Shown in pieces: positions 24,043 through 32,643 of a stretch of 57,500 bases of DNA (positions are counted from its first letter, which is position 1; each line of letters starts with the position of its first letter). The notes under the pieces were generated by a model. The model had not been told where the DNA came from. It saw nothing but the letters and a program-made list of their open reading frames with translations, and made no database searches. The translations under genes and the position numbers were made by a program. This DNA is from an uncultured Myxococcales bacterium (GTDB lineage Bacteria; Myxococcota_A; Bradymonadia; UBA7976; UBA1532), in the NCBI GenBank assembly GCA_903847385.1, contig CAINDO010000045.1, forward strand, positions 1 to 57,500, in the 5' to 3' direction.

Positions 24043-26393
24043 TCCCGGTCGGAGACGATGTTCAGGGCGATGTTGCCCTTGCTGTCCGAGGCGGGCACCC
24101 ACTGCAGGCCGCCGGGCGCGCCGGCGCGCTTCAGGCGCTTGAGCACGCGCTCGCCCTTGAGCTCGGCGAGGTCCTGCAGCAGCGCGCGGTAGGCCGAGAA
24201 GACGAACTTCGCGCCGGCGAGCTGGGCCGTCGTGACCTCGACGGGCTGCTCGGGGGTCGGATTGGCCACCAGCGTCTCGAGCTCGGCGATGCGCTTCACG
24301 TAGGCCGTCTCCTGGCCCAGCTCGATCTGCAGCTCGTTGACCAGGATCGTCGTGGCGACCTTTTCGGGGGGCAGGGGCGTGGCGATGGTGCGCTCCGTCT
24401 CCGGGATGCGCTGCCACTCCTCCTCGGTCACCACGTCCGTCCAGTCGAAGGTGTCGATCAGGAAGTTGCCCCAGGCGCGGTCGCTGGCGGGCACGTAGAA
24501 CTCGCGGGCCTGGTCGAACCAGAGGGCCTGGGCGAGCGTGCCGGCGTACTCGATCTGGCGGCGGGCGATCTTCAGGTCCTCGAGCTTCAGGGCGAGGCCC
24601 AGGGCGGCCCAGTCGGCCTCGTTCAGGGCGGTCAGGTCCTTGAAGCCGTCGGCGTTGGCGGCCTTCTGCGCCTCGATGTAGGCGTTGAAGGCGGGCAGCG
24701 CCATGGCGGCGTCCATGCCCTGGTAGGCCGTGATGAACGGGCCGGCGGCGCGGTAGACGCCCAGCGCGTTGTTCACGCTGACGCAGTAGAGCTCGAACGG
24801 CAGCACGTAGGCGTCGAAGCGCGTGTTCATCGCGCCGACGAGCTCGCGCTCGACCTCGTCCAGGGGGTCGCCGATCTCGTGGTACAGCGCGTCGACGGCC
24901 TCGGCGACGGCCTTGCGCAGGTTCAGGCCGGCCACGTCCGTGGGGGCGCTGGCGCCGGGCAGGAGGGCGGCGATGTCCGCCTCCGTCGTCTCGGGGCGCA
25001 CGGTCTGCGCGGCGGTGAGGGCGCGGGCCGTGAGCGTCGTCGCGTCCGTGATGCCCTTGGCCAGGGACTCGACCTGGGCGGCGGCGGCCTCGAGGTCGGC
25101 GGGGATGCGGCCGGCGGCGCGGGCCTCGCCGACGAGCGCGAGCACCTGCGTGAGGCGCGTCTTGCCGTCGTCGTGCAGGCGGCGGACGCTGTCGATGCGG
25201 GCCTCGTTCAGGTGGAATCGGCTGCGGATGGAGCGCAGGCGCGCCTTGGGATCGAGCAGCAGCACGTCCTGGTGGGCCGTGAAGTCGGGGAGCACGTCGG
25301 CGGCCACGAGCTTCTCGTAGATGGCCTTCACGGGCGCGACGGCCTCCTCCTGGCCACCGAAGCCCCACTTGACCTTGCCACGGCGGATGTCGTTGTCCAG
25401 CGTGGCCAGGTGCTGCTCGCCCTCGGTGCGCACGTCGAGTTTGTCCGTGCGCTTCAGGCCGTCCGGGTCGATGCCGGTGTCGAACTTGGCGCCGATGAGC
25501 AGGCGGCGCACCACGTTGTCGGAGTCCCAGCGGGCGCGGGCGCGCAGCACCATCTTGTGCTTGAGGAGCTGGAAGTCGGCCGTGTCGTAGTAGATGTCGT
25601 CCATCTTGTCGGTGCCGAGGCTCAGCTCGCGCCGGTGGCTTGCGGCGTCGACGGCGAAACGCTCGGACTCGATGGTCAGCACGGTGTAGGGGAAACTCTC
25701 GCGGAGCGCGTGGCTGGCCGAGTCCCAGGGCATCGAATCGGCGCCGAACTCCGTGGAGAAGGCCTCGAAGCTCGTGTTCTTGCGCAGCTTCTCGTACTCG
25801 CTGCGCCCGGAGGTGTCCTTGGTCGTCAGGATCGCGCGCAGCTGCGCCCCGGTCAGGCCCGTGACGGTCATCACGCCCTCGAGCTCGACGTTGTTGCGCT
25901 CCCAGCCGCCGCCGGTGCTGCCGCCGAAGGTCGTCGAGTCGATGAACGGACGCGTCGTCAGGTCCGGCTCGCATCGGGGGCGAACGGCGCCGACGATCTG
26001 ATCGAGCGCCTTGGGGCCGACGTAGGGGACGGCGTCGAGTTCGTCGAGGGAGTCGTACACGTCGTCGTCGGCGGTGCCGAGCGCGGCGTCCGGCCCGACG
26101 TGGTGGGCGAAGATGCGGTTGGCGGCCTCGGTGCGCAGGCCGATGGCCTTCAGCGCCGCCACGTCCGTGGCGGACTCGTTGACCAGCTTGAGGACCTCGA
26201 GCAGCTCGCAGTCCGTGTACTTGCCGTCGGCCTTGAGGGCGACGCCGCCGAAGGTCGCGGCCTCGTCGTCGCCGGCGGGGGCGCTCTCCGGCGTCTCGGC
26301 GCAGGCCGAGGCGAGCAGGCCGGCCAGCCCGGCGAAGAGGCCGGCGCGGGTCAGGGTTTCCAGGCGCTTCCAGGTGGCGAGTCGAGTGGCCAT
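24039..26393 (-). CDS. Large lipoprotein with HhH-like region and CYTH (triphosphate-tunnel)-like motif
   Basis: A 784-residue predicted lipoprotein (lipobox LASAC, Cys31). Residues 60-140 resemble two helix-hairpin-helix units (VAALKAIGLR; ELDAVPYVGPKAL). Around 241-320 there is a CYTH/TTM-like signature: ESER (compare ExExK), then DIYYDTADFQLLKHKMVLRA, which parallels the NIYYETPDNWL--HDMGLRIR stretch of E. coli YgiF, then a Lys-containing strand LLIGAKF. The rest is mostly helical. CYTH proteins hydrolyse or make triphosphate or polyphosphate chains (VTC4 in eukaryotes). This one is encoded 62 bases downstream of ppk in the same operon, so a role with extracytoplasmic polyphosphate is an attractive inference. 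A structural protein with a chance motif is the alternative. Confidence 0.65.
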   Translation of the reverse strand: MATRLATWKRLETLTRAGLFAGLAGLLASACAETPESAPAGDDEAATFGGVALKADGKYTDCELLEVLKLVNESATDVAALKAIGLRTEAANRIFAHHVGPDAALGTADDDVYDSLDELDAVPYVGPKALDQIVGAVRPRCEPDLTTRPFIDSTTFGGSTGGGWERNNVELEGVMTVTGLTGAQLRAILTTKDTSGRSEYEKLRKNTSFEAFSTEFGADSMPWDSASHALRESFPYTVLTIESERFAVDAASHRRELSLGTDKMDDIYYDTADFQLLKHKMVLRARARWDSDNVVRRLLIGAKFDTGIDPDGLKRTDKLDVRTEGEQHLATLDNDIRRGKVKWGFGGQEEAVAPVKAIYEKLVAADVLPDFTAHQDVLLLDPKARLRSIRSRFHLNEARIDSVRRLHDDGKTRLTQVLALVGEARAAGRIPADLEAAAAQVESLAKGITDATTLTARALTAAQTVRPETTEADIAALLPGASAPTDVAGLNLRKAVAEAVDALYHEIGDPLDEVERELVGAMNTRFDAYVLPFELYCVSVNNALGVYRAAGPFITAYQGMDAAMALPAFNAYIEAQKAANADGFKDLTALNEADWAALGLALKLEDLKIARRQIEYAGTLAQALWFDQAREFYVPASDRAWGNFLIDTFDWTDVVTEEEWQRIPETERTIATPLPPEKVATTILVNELQIELGQETAYVKRIAELETLVANPTPEQPVEVTTAQLAGAKFVFSAYRALLQDLAELKGERVLKRLKRAGAPGGLQWVPASDSKGNIALNIVSDRD

Positions 26394-26455
26394 CGTTCCG
26401 TGCTCCAGGGCGTTTCGGCGAGTCGCCGGGCCCATGTGCACGGGGCGTGCCAGTC

Positions 26456-28675
26456 TCAGGCGTCTTCGTCCGTCGCGGCGCCGCCCAGGCGCTGCATCAG
26501 CAGCTCCTGCGCGCACACGTGCTGGTCGCCCCGGGGCGGCACGCGGGCGTAGGTGCCGTCGGCGTCCAGCGTCCAGGCCTGGGCGTCGTCCGCCAGGTAG
26601 ACCGTCAGGCCCTCGCCCACCACGCGGTTGCGCAGGGGGGTGGAGTCCAGGGGGAACGCCGACTCCGTGCGGCGGAAGAAGTTGCGGGCCATCCAGTCGG
26701 CGCTGCTGCAGAACACGATGTCCGCCCCGCCCGCGCGGAAGTAGAAGATGCGGCTGTGCTCCAGGAACCGGCCCACGATGGAGCGCACGGTGATGTTGGC
26801 CGAGATGCCCGGAATGCCCGGGCGCAGGCAGCACACGCCGCGCACGATCAGGTCGATCTGCACGCCCGCCTGGGAGGCGCGATACAGCGCCTGGATGACC
26901 TTCGGCTCGGCCAGCGCGTTCATCTTGGCGACGATGCGCGCCGGGGCGCCGCCCTTGGCGTGTTCGATCTCCTCGTCGATGAGCTCGATCACCCGCTCGT
27001 GGAGCGTGAACGGTGACTGCAGGAGCTTGCGCAGCGGCCGGACCTTGCCCGGGCTCGTGAGCTGCAGGAACAGGTTGTGGACGTCCTCGCCGAGGCGCCG
27101 GCCGGCCGTCAACAGGCTGAAGTCGGTGTACTGACGCGTGGTGCGGATGTGGTAGTTGCCCGTGCCCAGGTGCACGTACCGACGCAGGCCGTTGGCCTCG
27201 CGGCGCACGATGAGCAGCATCTTGGCGTGCGTCTTGTGGCCCACGATGCCGTAGGCGACGGTGGCGCCGACCTCTTGCAGTCGCGTGGCCAGGTGGATGT
27301 TGCGCTCCTCGTCGAAGCGCGCCCGCAGCTCCACCACGGCGGTGACTTCTTTCCCATTTCGGGCGGCCTGGATCAGCGCGTCGATGAGCGGCGACTCGGC
27401 GCCCGTGCGGTAGAGCGTCATCTTGATGGCCAGCACGTCCTTGTCCACGGCGGCCTGATTGAGCAGGTCGACGACGGGCATGAACGACTGGAACGGGTGG
27501 TGCAAGAGCAGGTCGTTGCGCCGGATGAAGTCGAACATGTCGTCCGACCGGGCGACCTCGGGCGGCACGACCGGCGCGTAGGGCGGGAACTTCAGGTCCG
27601 GGCGGTCGACGAGGTCGTAGATGGCGTCGAGCCGGTGCAGGTTCACCGGCCCGTTGACCCGGTACATGTCCTGCCGCGTCAGGTTGAACTTCTGCAGCAG
27701 GAACTTGGTGATGCGGGTCTTGCACTTGTCGTCGACCTCGATCCGCACGGCCTCGCCCCACTTGCGGTTGGGCAGCTCGCCCTTGAGCGCGGCGAGCAGG
27801 TCCTGGGACTCCTCTTCGTCGACCCAGAGGTCGCTGTCGCGCGTCACCCGGAACTGGTGGCAGCCCGTGACGCGCATGCCCGGGAACAGCTCGCCGATGT
27901 GCGCGTGAATGACGGACGAGAGCAGCACGAACTCGTGGCTCGACTCCGAGACGTCCTTGGGCAGGGCGATCAGACGGGGCAGGCAGCGGGGCACCTGCAG
28001 CACGGCGATGCCGCTGTCGCGGCCGAAGGCGTCCGGGCCGTCGAGCGAGATGATGAAGGTCAGGGCCTTGTTCAGGATGCGCGGGAAGGGGTGCGCCGGG
28101 TCGAGGCCCATGGGCGTCAGCACCGGCAGGACCTCGTGCGAGAAGTGGTCGTTGACCCACTCGCGCTGGTCCGGCGTCAGGTCGCCGCGTTTGCGGATGC
28201 GGATGCCCTCCTCGACCATCGCCGGCAAGAGCTCGTCGTTGAGCACGCGGTACTGGCGGTCGACGAGCTCGTGGGCGCGCTGGCTCACCCGGGCGAGGGC
28301 CTCCTGTGGCGAGAGCAGCTCGGGGCCGATGGCGTTAACGCTGTAGGCGAGCTGCTCGCGCAGGCCGGCCACCCGGATTTCGAAGAACTCGTCCAGGTTG
28401 GTGCTGGAGATGGCCAGGTAGCGCAGGCGCTCGAGCAGCGGCACGCGGGGGTCCTCGGCCTGGGCGAGCACGCGGAAGTTGAACTCGAGCTGCGAGAGCT
28501 CGCGGTTGATGTAGAGCGCCGGATCGGCCAGATCCCGGCGGGCGGCGCCCACGCGGGGCAGGCCCGGCGCGCCGGGCGCTGGGGTCGGGGCGGGCTCGAC
28601 GGGCGCAACGGCCGTCTCGGCCGGGACCTCTTCCGGGGGCGTTGCGGCGCGCGGGCTGCGGGAGCGGGTGGCCAT
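26456..28675 (-). CDS. ppk1: Polyphosphate kinase 1
   Basis: A 739-residue cytoplasmic or membrane-associated enzyme that reversibly makes polyphosphate from ATP. After an Ala/Pro-rich extension of about 45 residues come the N domain (YINRELSQLEFNFRVL), the STNLDEFFEIRVAGL segment and the head domain. The catalytic phospho-His motif GIVGHKTHAKMLLI is at about 475-488, and FYFRAGG and VFCSSADWMARN lie toward the C-terminus. E. coli PPK1 is 688 residues; the difference is mainly the N-terminal extension. GGAGAG precedes the ATG. The operon order is sixA-like, ppk1, CYTH-like lipoprotein. Confidence 0.97.
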   Translation of the reverse strand: MATRSRSPRAATPPEEVPAETAVAPVEPAPTPAPGAPGLPRVGAARRDLADPALYINRELSQLEFNFRVLAQAEDPRVPLLERLRYLAISSTNLDEFFEIRVAGLREQLAYSVNAIGPELLSPQEALARVSQRAHELVDRQYRVLNDELLPAMVEEGIRIRKRGDLTPDQREWVNDHFSHEVLPVLTPMGLDPAHPFPRILNKALTFIISLDGPDAFGRDSGIAVLQVPRCLPRLIALPKDVSESSHEFVLLSSVIHAHIGELFPGMRVTGCHQFRVTRDSDLWVDEEESQDLLAALKGELPNRKWGEAVRIEVDDKCKTRITKFLLQKFNLTRQDMYRVNGPVNLHRLDAIYDLVDRPDLKFPPYAPVVPPEVARSDDMFDFIRRNDLLLHHPFQSFMPVVDLLNQAAVDKDVLAIKMTLYRTGAESPLIDALIQAARNGKEVTAVVELRARFDEERNIHLATRLQEVGATVAYGIVGHKTHAKMLLIVRREANGLRRYVHLGTGNYHIRTTRQYTDFSLLTAGRRLGEDVHNLFLQLTSPGKVRPLRKLLQSPFTLHERVIELIDEEIEHAKGGAPARIVAKMNALAEPKVIQALYRASQAGVQIDLIVRGVCCLRPGIPGISANITVRSIVGRFLEHSRIFYFRAGGADIVFCSSADWMARNFFRRTESAFPLDSTPLRNRVVGEGLTVYLADDAQAWTLDADGTYARVPPRGDQHVCAQELLMQRLGGAATDEDA

Positions 28676-28717
28676 CTCAGTCTCTCCGGGGAACGGGGTC
28701 GAGGGCGTCGGCGGGGG

Positions 28718-29215
28718 TCAGGGACCCACGCGTCGCAGCACCGAAGGTGGCAGAAAAGCGACCAGGGAGAACGCGCCCGCGGCGGGGCCGTCGCCCTCGA
28801 GCCAGGCCACGCCGCCCTTCTTCCACCGGACCGGCAGGGGGACCGGCGTCGTCGGGGCGAGCAGGGCGGCGAGCAGTTCGCTCAGGTACGGCTCGTGGCC
28901 GACGAGGGCCGTCGTACCGCGGTGGCTTGCGTCCGCGAGCAGCGCGTCCACGGCGACGGGGGTCACCGGCGCGGCCAGGGCGGCGACGCTCCGCAGGGGG
29001 CCATCCGTCAGCGGGACGAGGCGCTGGGCCGTCTCGGCGGCCCGCAGCCAGGGGCTGTGCAGCACGCGTTCGAACCGCAGGCCGAGGCGCCCGAGGCCGA
29101 CGACCACGGCGTCGAAGCGCGCCCGCCCCGGCTCGGTCAGGGGGCGCAGGGCGTCGTCCCCCGTCCAGGTCTCGCGTTCGGCGGCGATGCCGTGTCGGAT
29201 CAGCACGAGTTGCAC
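28718..29215 (-). CDS. sixA: SixA-type histidine phosphatase (phosphohistidine phosphatase)
   Basis: A 165-residue histidine-phosphatase-superfamily protein. The catalytic RHG is in LVLIRHGIAAERE, SPWLRAAETA supplies the second Arg/Glu region and VGHEPYLSELLAALL the second catalytic His. SixA removes phosphate from phosphohistidine proteins; in many bacteria sixA sits beside ppk, as here, suggesting a link to polyphosphate or signalling. The start is inferred to be GTG at 29215, directly after CACAAT-GCCCCG on the minus strand, which fits the leaderless pattern. An overlapping ATG is in another frame. It is the first gene of the sixA-ppk1-lipoprotein operon. Confidence 0.88.
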   Translation of the reverse strand: MQLVLIRHGIAAERETWTGDDALRPLTEPGRARFDAVVVGLGRLGLRFERVLHSPWLRAAETAQRLVPLTDGPLRSVAALAAPVTPVAVDALLADASHRGTTALVGHEPYLSELLAALLAPTTPVPLPVRWKKGGVAWLEGDGPAAGAFSLVAFLPPSVLRRVGP

Positions 29216-29233
29216 CGGGGCATTGTGGCCCCG
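29216..29233 (-). promoter_or_regulatory. CGGGGC/GCCCCG palindrome with -10 CACAAT at the sixA start
   Basis: A 6-bp inverted repeat with a 6-base centre abuts the GTG. On the minus strand the centre is CACAAT, a plausible -10, leaving 6 bases to the start codon. It could be both promoter and operator. Confidence 0.4.
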
Positions 29234-29267
29234 AAGCCCGCCGAGGTCCACTCGGGGCGTATCGGCG

Positions 29268-29296
29268 TTGCGTCTCCCCCGGCGCTCCGCTACAAA
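29268..29296 (+). promoter_or_regulatory. Promoter TTGCGT-N17-TACAAA for the ZIP-like/M28 operon
   Basis: TTGCGT (29268-29273) and TACAAA (29291-29296) with an exact 17-base spacer lie about 70 bases before the ZIP-like ATG, which has GAGGAT upstream. Sigma-70-like. Confidence 0.5.
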
Positions 29297-29366
29297 ACGC
29301 GTCGCCTTTTTCCCGGCCCGTGCCGCCTGCCCGGGCGTTTCGCCCCCCCCCGCCGAGGATCCCGCG

Positions 29367-30098
29367 ATGCTGATGCTGTGCCTGAGCCTGGCGGCGCTGG
29401 CCTCCGGACCGGCGCTCATCGCGGTCTTGCACCCGGCCGGCCGCGGGCGCGCCGCGCTGGACGCCTTCGTGCTCGTGGGCGTCGCCGGCCTGCTGCTCCT
29501 GCACGTGCTTCCGGACGCCGTCGAGGTCGCCGGATGGCCCGCGGGCGCCGCGGCGGTGGTCGGGGCGGCGCTCCCCGGCCTGCTGCACCGCTTCTTCCCG
29601 CACGGCAACACGCAGGCGAACCGCGGCGCCGCGGTCATCGGCCTGCTCGCGCTGCTCACGCACGCCATGATCGACGGCGTCGCCCTGGGCACGAGCGAGC
29701 CCGCCGCCCCGCTGGCGGTGGCCGTGCTGCTGCACCGCGTGCCCCTGAGCCTTTCCGTGTGGTGGCTCGGCCTGACCGTGATCGGGCGCCGGGCCGCGGT
29801 GACCATCCTGGCCACCGAGGCCCTCGGCACCATCCTGGGCGTGGCCCTCGGCGACGCCGCGCTCGCGCTGCTGAACGTCCGCATCCTGCCCATCTTCCAG
29901 GCGATGATGGCCGGTACGGTGCTGCACGTGGTCTGGGGCCACGGCCCGCACGTGCACGGCGCCGAGGAAGCGTGCGATGATCCCCACGCCGCGCATGCGC
30001 ACGACGATACGCCGCCGTGGCGGCGCCACCTGTGGGCCGCTGTGCTGGGCGCCGGCCTTGCCCTCGCCGCCGTTCTCGGGTTGAGTCACCTCGAATGA
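29367..30098 (+). CDS. ZIP-like divalent metal permease
   Basis: A 243-residue polytopic membrane protein with about seven or eight helices. The ZIP-family metal-site helices are recognisable as LLTHAMIDGVALG (compare HNFxDGLAIG) and LLHRVPLSLSVWW (compare HExPHELGD). A His/Asp-rich segment near the C-terminus (HGPHVHG, DPHAAHAHDD) is typical of metal transporters, although in ZIPs the His loop usually lies between TM3 and TM4. The metal is unknown, zinc or iron being likely. ATGA overlaps the M28 peptidase start, so the transporter and a metal-dependent peptidase are co-expressed. Confidence 0.8.
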   Translation: MLMLCLSLAALASGPALIAVLHPAGRGRAALDAFVLVGVAGLLLLHVLPDAVEVAGWPAGAAAVVGAALPGLLHRFFPHGNTQANRGAAVIGLLALLTHAMIDGVALGTSEPAAPLAVAVLLHRVPLSLSVWWLGLTVIGRRAAVTILATEALGTILGVALGDAALALLNVRILPIFQAMMAGTVLHVVWGHGPHVHGAEEACDDPHAAHAHDDTPPWRRHLWAAVLGAGLALAAVLGLSHLE

Positions 30099-31582
30099 AG
30101 AACACGCTCCGCGCCGCCCTGCTCCCGCTCGTCCTGGCCCTCGCGATCCCCGCCGCCGCCGCGCCGGCGCCGCCCCGCGCCCCCGCGCCGGCGGTGACGG
30201 TGAAGCGCATCGTCGAGGGCATCCGGGCCGGGAACGGCGCCTACGCGCACCTGACGCGCCTCTGCGACGACGTCGGGCATCGGCTCAGCGGCTCCCCGCA
30301 GCTCGAGAAGGCCGTGGAGTGGGCCGTGGCGACCATGCGCGCCGACGGCCTGGAGAACGTGCGCACCGAGCCCGTGATGGTCCGCCGCTGGATTCGCGGC
30401 GCCGAGTCGGCCACGCTGCTCGAGCCCCGCGAGACGCCGCTGCACATACTCGGCCTGGGCAACTCCGTGGGCACGCCGCCCGAGGGCGTCACGGCCGAGG
30501 TCGTGCTGGCCCGCTCCCTGGCGGACTTCGAGGCGCTCGGCGAAAAGGTGAAGGGCCGCATCGTGCTCTTCGGCAACGCCATGCCGGCCTTCGACGCCCG
30601 CAAGGGCACGGGCTATGGCGAGACGGTCGGCTTTCGCCTCCGCGGGCCGAAGATGGCCGCCGAGAAGGGCGCCGTCGGCGTGCTCATCCGATCGGTCACC
30701 GCGCACAGCCTGGGCTCGCCCCACACCGGCGTCACGCTCTACGGCGACTCGAAGGTCCGCATCCCCGGCGCGGCGCTGAGCGTCGAGGACGCCGAGCTCG
30801 TCGCCCGCCTGATCGAGGGCGGCCGCAAGGTCGTCGTTCGGCTGAAGATGGAGGCCCGCGACGCCGGCGAGGTCCCCTCGGCCAACGTGATCGGCGAGCT
30901 CCGCGGGCGCGAGCTGCCGGACGAGTTCGTCGTCCTCGGCGGACACCTGGACTCCTGGGATGTGGGGCAGGGGGCCCACGACGACGGCGCAGGCGTGGTC
31001 ATGGCGATGGAGGCCGTCGCCGCGCTCAAGCGGCTCGACCTGCGCCCCCGCCGCACGCTCCGCGTGGTCCTGTGGACCAACGAGGAGAACGGCGGCGCCG
31101 GGGCGGACCAGTACGCCGAGGACCACCGCGCCGAGCTCGACCGCCACGTGGCCGCCATCGAGTCGGACATGGGCGGCTTCAAGCCCCGCGGGTTCGGCGT
31201 GGCCATGGCCGACAAGGCCGCCGAGGCGCGCGCCGTGCAGTCGCTCGGCAAGCTGACCGCGCTGCTGAAGCCCCTCGGCGCGACCACGGTGCTCCCCGAC
31301 ATGGCCGGGGCGGACGTGGGCGCGCTGGTGGAGAAGGGCGTGCCCGGCATGCTCCTGCTCGTCGACGAGTCGAAGTACTTCGACTACCACCACTCGGCGG
31401 CGGACACCCTGGACAAGGTCGACCCCGCGGCGCTCACCGAGGCGACGGCGGCGATGGCGGCCATGGGCTGGCTCCTGGCCGAGACCCCCGCGCGACTCGA
31501 TGCTGCGCCGGCGGGCAAGTCGGCCAGGCCCGCCCAGGGCGTCAAAGCGGCGGGCGGACCTGCCGAGAAGGGCAAGCGCTGA
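30095..31582 (+). CDS. Secreted M28-family zinc aminopeptidase with PA domain
   Basis: A 495-residue exported peptidase. A cleavable signal peptide (about residues 1-22, ending AAAAPA) is followed by an N-terminal segment, a PA domain at about 120-250 and the M28 catalytic domain. The zinc ligands are visible in GGHLDSWDVGQGAHDDGAG (His, bridging Asp), NEENGGAG (Glu pair), IESDMGG (Asp) and DYHHSAADTLDK (His). It probably releases N-terminal amino acids from peptides outside the cytoplasm. The ATG at 30095 is embedded in the ZIP stop (ATGA). The low-complexity tail is Ala/Lys/Gly-rich. Confidence 0.93.
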   Translation: MKNTLRAALLPLVLALAIPAAAAPAPPRAPAPAVTVKRIVEGIRAGNGAYAHLTRLCDDVGHRLSGSPQLEKAVEWAVATMRADGLENVRTEPVMVRRWIRGAESATLLEPRETPLHILGLGNSVGTPPEGVTAEVVLARSLADFEALGEKVKGRIVLFGNAMPAFDARKGTGYGETVGFRLRGPKMAAEKGAVGVLIRSVTAHSLGSPHTGVTLYGDSKVRIPGAALSVEDAELVARLIEGGRKVVVRLKMEARDAGEVPSANVIGELRGRELPDEFVVLGGHLDSWDVGQGAHDDGAGVVMAMEAVAALKRLDLRPRRTLRVVLWTNEENGGAGADQYAEDHRAELDRHVAAIESDMGGFKPRGFGVAMADKAAEARAVQSLGKLTALLKPLGATTVLPDMAGADVGALVEKGVPGMLLLVDESKYFDYHHSAADTLDKVDPAALTEATAAMAAMGWLLAETPARLDAAPAGKSARPAQGVKAAGGPAEKGKR

Positions 31583-31598
31583 GGTCGAGAGACCTCAG
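31579..31598. terminator. Perfect 8-bp GAGA-loop hairpin containing both stop codons
   Basis: CTGAGGTC, GAGA, GACCTCAG. The M28 TGA and the opposing gene's stop are in the two arms. It is the strongest of the shared-stop hairpins here. There is no T-tract on either strand. Confidence 0.55.
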
Positions 31599-31921
31599 GC
31601 GGCGATCTCGAGCGCGCCCTCGCGCAGCCAGCGGGCCTCGCCCTCGTGGCGCAGGGTGCGGCCGGTGACGACGAAGCAGGGCCCGGCGTCCAGACTGCTC
31701 AGGTGGGGCGGCCGTGTCTCGGTCACCCGCAACCAGGGGCCGTAGATCGCCGTGCCGCGGCGGCGCGGCGGGTAGCCGCCCTGCGTGACGGCGTCGAAGA
31801 ACAGCTCGCACAGGAGCTGCTCCGTGGCGCAGCCCGTCTGCGCGGGCAGCGGCGCCGTGTGGCCGGGGACGGGGGTGAACCAGAGGGCGTCGGCGAGGTC
31901 GAGGTCGGTGGTCTGGAACAT
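31595..31921 (-). CDS. Hypothetical protein, 108 residues
   Basis: A small, probably soluble protein with no signal peptide, no membrane helix and no family I recognise. Notable are CATEQLLCELFFDAV and RGTAIYGPWLRVTE. It uses the codons of its neighbours (high third-position GC) and has an AAAGG element about 10 bases before the ATG, which supports a real gene. It is divergent from another unknown gene across 231 bases. Confidence 0.6.
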   Translation of the reverse strand: MFQTTDLDLADALWFTPVPGHTAPLPAQTGCATEQLLCELFFDAVTQGGYPPRRRGTAIYGPWLRVTETRPPHLSSLDAGPCFVVTGRTLRHEGEARWLREGALEIAA

Positions 31922-32043
31922 TGGGGGGCCTTTCGGTGAATCTCTTCGGGTAAACGCCAAGCACGATTCATGCCATTCCCGAAAACTGCAGGTCGTCTCT
32001 CGTCTTTGCACTGCAGTGGCCGGGAGCGTGCGATTTCTTACGC

Positions 32044-32078
32044 ATCGACCTGTCAAACGCGGGTGACAGCGGGTCGAT
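32044..32078. promoter_or_regulatory. 12-bp interrupted dyad in the 31922-32152 intergenic region
   Basis: ATCGACC-TGTCA, 8 bases, TGACA-gcg-GGTCGAT: twelve paired positions with a 3-base bulge, followed by CTCTTTT. As RNA it would make a strong stem before a short U-rich run, possibly an attenuator for the 32153 gene. As DNA, TGTCA-N8-TGACA is a typical operator shape. The rest of this 231-base gap shows only paired CTGCAG sites and TTCTTA near 32036. Confidence 0.45.
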
Positions 32079-32152
32079 CTCTTTTGGGGGGGCGGTCATC
32101 CAGGCGCGACACCGCCGTCATGGTCCAGGCCCCCCGCGCCGATGAGGGGGCC

Positions 32153-32605
32153 ATGAAGATCGAACGACACGCCGTGGCGACGACCCTCGAATTCCGCGTC
32201 TCGGGCGAGGTCCTGCCCCTCGACGAAGTGTACGTGACGGCCGTGTTTGCCGAGCCCGAGGGCGAGATCAGCGAGGTGCGCCTGACGGTGAACCTGGACT
32301 TCTTCGAGTGGGCGCGGCTCGAGGGCGGGCCGGGCTTCGGGTTCGACGCCCAGGCGCGACCGCCGCTGATGTCCGGGCAGCTCGACCCGGGTCGACCGCT
32401 GCAGCTCGAGGCGCGCCTGCGCGAAGCCCATCGCGGCCTTTTTCCGCCGGGGACGGACGCCGCCGACGTGGCCGGCGCCCTGGAGTCCGCCGGGCCCGAC
32501 TCGCCGCTCCGACAGGCCGAGAGCTGGGAGGCGCTCGCGCTCACCCAGGTGCTCCAGCACGGCCTGCGGGGCGGCTTCGCCACGCGTTCGCCCTCCGGAA
32601 CGTAG
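32153..32605 (+). CDS. Hypothetical protein, 150 residues
   Basis: An unknown soluble protein. The first half looks beta-rich (ATTLEFRVSGEVLPLDEVYV, AVFAEPEGEISEVRLTV), the second helical. GAGGGG five bases before the ATG at 32153 is the best ribosome site in the region and decides the start; the frame is open further upstream. No neighbour gives a functional clue, though it precedes the multiheme lipoprotein by 145 bases on the same strand. Confidence 0.7.
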   Translation: MKIERHAVATTLEFRVSGEVLPLDEVYVTAVFAEPEGEISEVRLTVNLDFFEWARLEGGPGFGFDAQARPPLMSGQLDPGRPLQLEARLREAHRGLFPPGTDAADVAGALESAGPDSPLRQAESWEALALTQVLQHGLRGGFATRSPSGT

Positions 32606-32616
32606 GTTCGCCTACG
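32601..32616 (+). terminator. UUCG-tetraloop hairpin over the stop of the 32153 gene
   Basis: CGTAGG, TTCG, CCTACG: a 6-bp stem with the very stable UUCG loop, embedding the TAG stop. No T-tract follows; termination or 3'-end protection is inferred. Confidence 0.5.
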
Positions 32617-32643
32617 GACGGCATACGACCCCTGGATCGTCCT

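Noticed and set aside
24039-28160. Read-through open frame joining the CYTH-like lipoprotein to sequence inside ppk
   Set aside because: The upstream part is ppk in the wrong frame; the lipoprotein has its own ATG, signal peptide and ribosome site at 26393.
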